From the NCBI GenBank assembly GCA_951828385.1, contig OX639973.1, forward strand, positions 5,881,200 through 5,945,199: a stretch of 64,000 nt of DNA, in the 5' to 3' direction. Origin of the DNA: an uncultured Poribacteria bacterium (GTDB lineage: Bacteria; Poribacteria; WGA-4E; WGA-3G). Under the pieces are notes generated by a model. The model did not search any database, had not been told where the DNA came from, and saw only the letters and a program-made list of their open reading frames with translations. Each line of letters starts with the position of its first letter. Positions within the stretch are counted from its first letter, which is position 1. The translations under genes and the position numbers were made by a program. Positions 61,910 to 64,000 of the stretch are shown piece after piece.

Positions 61910-62914
61910 CTATCCTCTAAACCGTCCCAACACTGGATACGCTGGATCATTATACCCTTTACCCGTGTGTTCCCCGAGTGGCACCAGCTGGTTAATAGCA
62001 GTTTCATCGGCTTCCGTTAGCGTACAATCTAAGCACCCTAAGTTATCCTCAAGTTGTTCCATCGTGCGCGGTCCAATAATAAGAGAGGTAATCGTCGGAT
62101 TCGCCAGCACCCACGCCAACGAAAATTGTGTCAACGTCTTGCCGTGTGCATCCGCCAGCGGTTTCAGTTGTTGCGCCACTTCATAGCTCTCTTCACGGAG
62201 TTCCGTCTGTAAAATCCGTCTATCTTTTCGCGCCGCTCTTGAACCCTTAGGCGGTGCTTCACCGGTCAAATACTTACCAGACAGCACACCGCGCGCCAGC
62301 GGACTATACGGCACAACCCCCACGCCATACTTCTCACAAAACGATAGCAACTCCACTTCAGGGTCCCGATTCACAATGTTATAAAGCGGTTGGACACATA
62401 CGAACGCCTCCAGTCCATATTTCTCGCTCGTCCAGAGTGCTTCACAAACGCGCCACGCCTCAAAATTGGAACAGGCGATGTAACGCACTTTCCCTTGTCT
62501 CACGCAATCGTCCAAAGCCCGTAGCGACTCCGCAATTCGCGTAGATGCGTCCCAGCGATGCAAGTAATAAACATCAATATGATCTGTACCGAGACGTTTC
62601 AGACTCGCTTCGACTGCCGACATGATATGGAATCGGTGTGAACCCGCTGCATTCACATCCTCCCCCATCGACCCATGTACTTTCGTCGCTATGACCCATT
62701 TCTCTCGATTTTCGCGAACCGCTTTCCCAATAACCCGTTCAGATTCACCATCGTTATAGACATTCGCGGTGTCCATAAAATTAATGCCAGCGTCCAACGC
62801 CTTGTGGATAATCCGAACCGAATCCTTTTCATTCGTCGGTCCGCCAAACATCATCGTTCCAAGACAAAGCGGTGAAACTTTCACGCCTGCCCGCCCAAGT
62901 GCCCTATATTCCAT
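61910..62914 (-). CDS. Aldo/keto reductase
   Basis: 334 aa, NADPH-dependent TIM-barrel AKR of the YghZ/Tas-like group. Catalytic residues are visible: Asp and Tyr in FMDTANVYNDGESE (about 46-59), Lys in VIATKVHG (about 74-81) and His in YYLHRWD (about 114-120); the NADP site contains SLIIGPRTMEQLEDNL (about 286-301). GGAGG precedes the start. Substrate unknown; often used for sugars or small aldehydes. Confidence 0.92.
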   Translation of the reverse strand: MEYRALGRAGVKVSPLCLGTMMFGGPTNEKDSVRIIHKALDAGINFMDTANVYNDGESERVIGKAVRENREKWVIATKVHGSMGEDVNAAGSHRFHIMSAVEASLKRLGTDHIDVYYLHRWDASTRIAESLRALDDCVRQGKVRYIACSNFEAWRVCEALWTSEKYGLEAFVCVQPLYNIVNRDPEVELLSFCEKYGVGVVPYSPLARGVLSGKYLTGEAPPKGSRAARKDRRILQTELREESYEVAQQLKPLADAHGKTLTQFSLAWVLANPTITSLIIGPRTMEQLEDNLGCLDCTLTEADETAINQLVPLGEHTGKGYNDPAYPVLGRFRG

Positions 62915-62939
62915 ATTACGCCTCCTTTTTATCGCTAAC

Positions 62940-63080
62940 GGTTATCAGAAGAATAGTTTTCAGTTATCGGTTATCAGAGGAATAGTTACCAGTGGACAGT
63001 TAAGAGGAACTGGAATAGAACAGTAACTCTCTTTAACTGGTAACTCGTAACTGGTAACTCGTAACTGAAAAACTAACAAC
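62940..63080. repeat. Simple intergenic direct repeats
   Basis: GGTTATCAG.GGAATAGTT-type units occur twice, then tandem GGTAACTCGTAACT (about 63039-63067). Similar low-complexity ACTGA/TAACT strings lie at 5365-5400 and 34055-34080. Confidence 0.55.
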
Positions 63081-63083
63081 CAT

Positions 63084-63815
63084 TTACGCCATCCGTATCC
63101 CACCGTTGACATCCAGCGTCGCGCCGGTCACATAACGTCCCTCTTCCGAAGCAAGAAAAAGGATAGCACTCGCAATCTCCGAGGCATCAGCAACGCGTCC
63201 TAACGGAATCTGGTCTGTCATATCCGGATGATTTTTCGCCATTTCTGTTGCCGCTACACCCGGTGCGATGGAATTAACAGTAATACCGTACTCGCCAAGC
63301 ACACGAGCCAAAGATTTCGTCAGACACATCACACCCGCTTTTGATGCTGAATACGGTGCAGATGCGACCAATCCACCGACTTGTCCCGCCAACGAACCGA
63401 GATTGATAATCCGTCCAGACCTTTGTGCCTTCATCGTCTCCATCACCGCCTGAGAACAGAGGAACGGACCCTTCAAATTCACAGCCATCATCCGATCCCA
63501 TTCGGCTTCGGTGCATGCGTCTATACGGGTATAACTGAAAATACCAGCGTTGTTGACCAAAATATCAATGCGTCCAAACCTGTCAAGTGTCTCCTGAACC
63601 ATCTTACGCACAGAGTCGCCATCCGCCACATCTGTTTCAATGACTAAGCATTGTCTACCGAGATCTGTTATTTCTGCTGAAGCTGCTTCTGCGTTTGCTA
63701 TATTAACTTCAGGGATGACAATATCCGCACCTTCGCTCGCGAACGCGAGGCAGGTCGCTTTTCCAATGCCACCGCCGCCACCTGTAACGATCGCAACTTG
63801 CCCTTCTAAGCGCAT
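63084..63815 (-). CDS. SDR family oxidoreductase (FabG-like)
   Basis: 243 aa, classical short-chain dehydrogenase. TGGGGGIGKAT (cofactor, residues 11-21), NNAGIF (about 88-93), NLGSL with the active Ser (about 137-141), YSASKAG (Tyr and Lys, about 154-160) and the C-terminal VTGATLDVNGGIRMA. Likely 3-oxoacyl-ACP reductase or glucose/sugar-alcohol dehydrogenase; the substrate is not determined. GGAGA before the start. Confidence 0.92.
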   Translation of the reverse strand: MRLEGQVAIVTGGGGGIGKATCLAFASEGADIVIPEVNIANAEAASAEITDLGRQCLVIETDVADGDSVRKMVQETLDRFGRIDILVNNAGIFSYTRIDACTEAEWDRMMAVNLKGPFLCSQAVMETMKAQRSGRIINLGSLAGQVGGLVASAPYSASKAGVMCLTKSLARVLGEYGITVNSIAPGVAATEMAKNHPDMTDQIPLGRVADASEIASAILFLASEEGRYVTGATLDVNGGIRMA

Positions 63816-64000
63816 CTATGTTTCTCCTTTAAGTATTTTTGTAGGAACGAGCTGTGCTCGCGATTCGGAATTATATCTTTTTATCTCTTGAAAAATTCCA
63901 ATAAATGTAGTAATATACTCTTATTATCACATGAAGTTTGGAAAAAGTCAACACGCTAAGTTGGAAAGTCAGGGCTATTTAGGTTTCTACACTTTTATCG

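Overview
The window looks like a chromosomal segment of an uncultured Gram-negative bacterium, and Candidatus Poribacteria or a near relative is my best guess. That is inferred from gene style only: WD40 proteins made of repeated SPDG..LWD blades, Gfo/Idh/MocA and PhyH enzymes, secreted LRR/dockerin/FlgD-like proteins, and an LPS Kdo transferase. No rRNA or complete tRNA gene was found, so the phylum is not proven.

Layout. 0-5.3 kb: a minus-strand cluster of an ABC-2-type permease and two long secreted or anchored WD40 proteins. 5.4-6.6 kb: an oxidoreductase. 6.6-7.7 kb: gene-free DNA with a TGACGT operator-like cluster and a roughly 300-nt strongly structured RNA candidate. 7.7-24.6 kb: an accessory/defence island. 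It holds a single-chain Type ISP restriction-modification enzyme, a methylase-only paralogue, a cytosolic trypsin-like protease with eight TPRs, a C-terminal stub of a third RM copy, a PHP-domain/ABC-ATPase (TrlF-like) protein, and an AlbA_2/Schlafen-type ATP-binding protein. Next comes a ParA-like ATPase coupled to a RelA/SpoT-type alarmone synthetase, bracketed by two near-identical solo orfA insertion elements. The island ends in an IS200/IS605-ended element that has no protein gene but carries a promoter and a highly structured RNA resembling HEARO/omega RNAs.

24.7-42.8 kb: housekeeping genes in tight plus-strand runs: tatA-tatC, a zinc-ribbon protein, cupin, pgeF, yggS-proC-yggT-[ileS-like]-lspA, fmt, a PASTA protein, rpe, rsmE, an M20 peptidase, moaD-moaE (minus), folB and secreted proteins. 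The ileS-position gene encodes a full-length IleRS-like protein that has lost both class I active-site signatures. 43.4-50.4 kb: a giant secreted LRR-metzincin-dockerin-FlgD-like protein behind a promoter whose -35 box lies in a perfect 38-bp palindrome. 50.4-53.3 kb: a cupin gene between waaA and a decayed copy of the waaA 3' end, then trxA behind a structured leader. 53.9-58 kb: a PaoABC-like molybdenum hydroxylase operon plus a small Cys-rich protein, closed by a strong terminator. 58-64 kb: a membrane protein, PhyH dioxygenase, FkbM methyltransferase, a secreted protein, an aldo/keto reductase and an SDR.

How they connect: TatA/TatC can export the Tat-signal-bearing FeS subunit of the molybdenum enzyme, and MoaD/MoaE help make its cofactor. 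The island genes share restriction, ATPase, protease and alarmone chemistry typical of antiphage loci. Function of the uncharacterised combinations is inference from domains and gene order.
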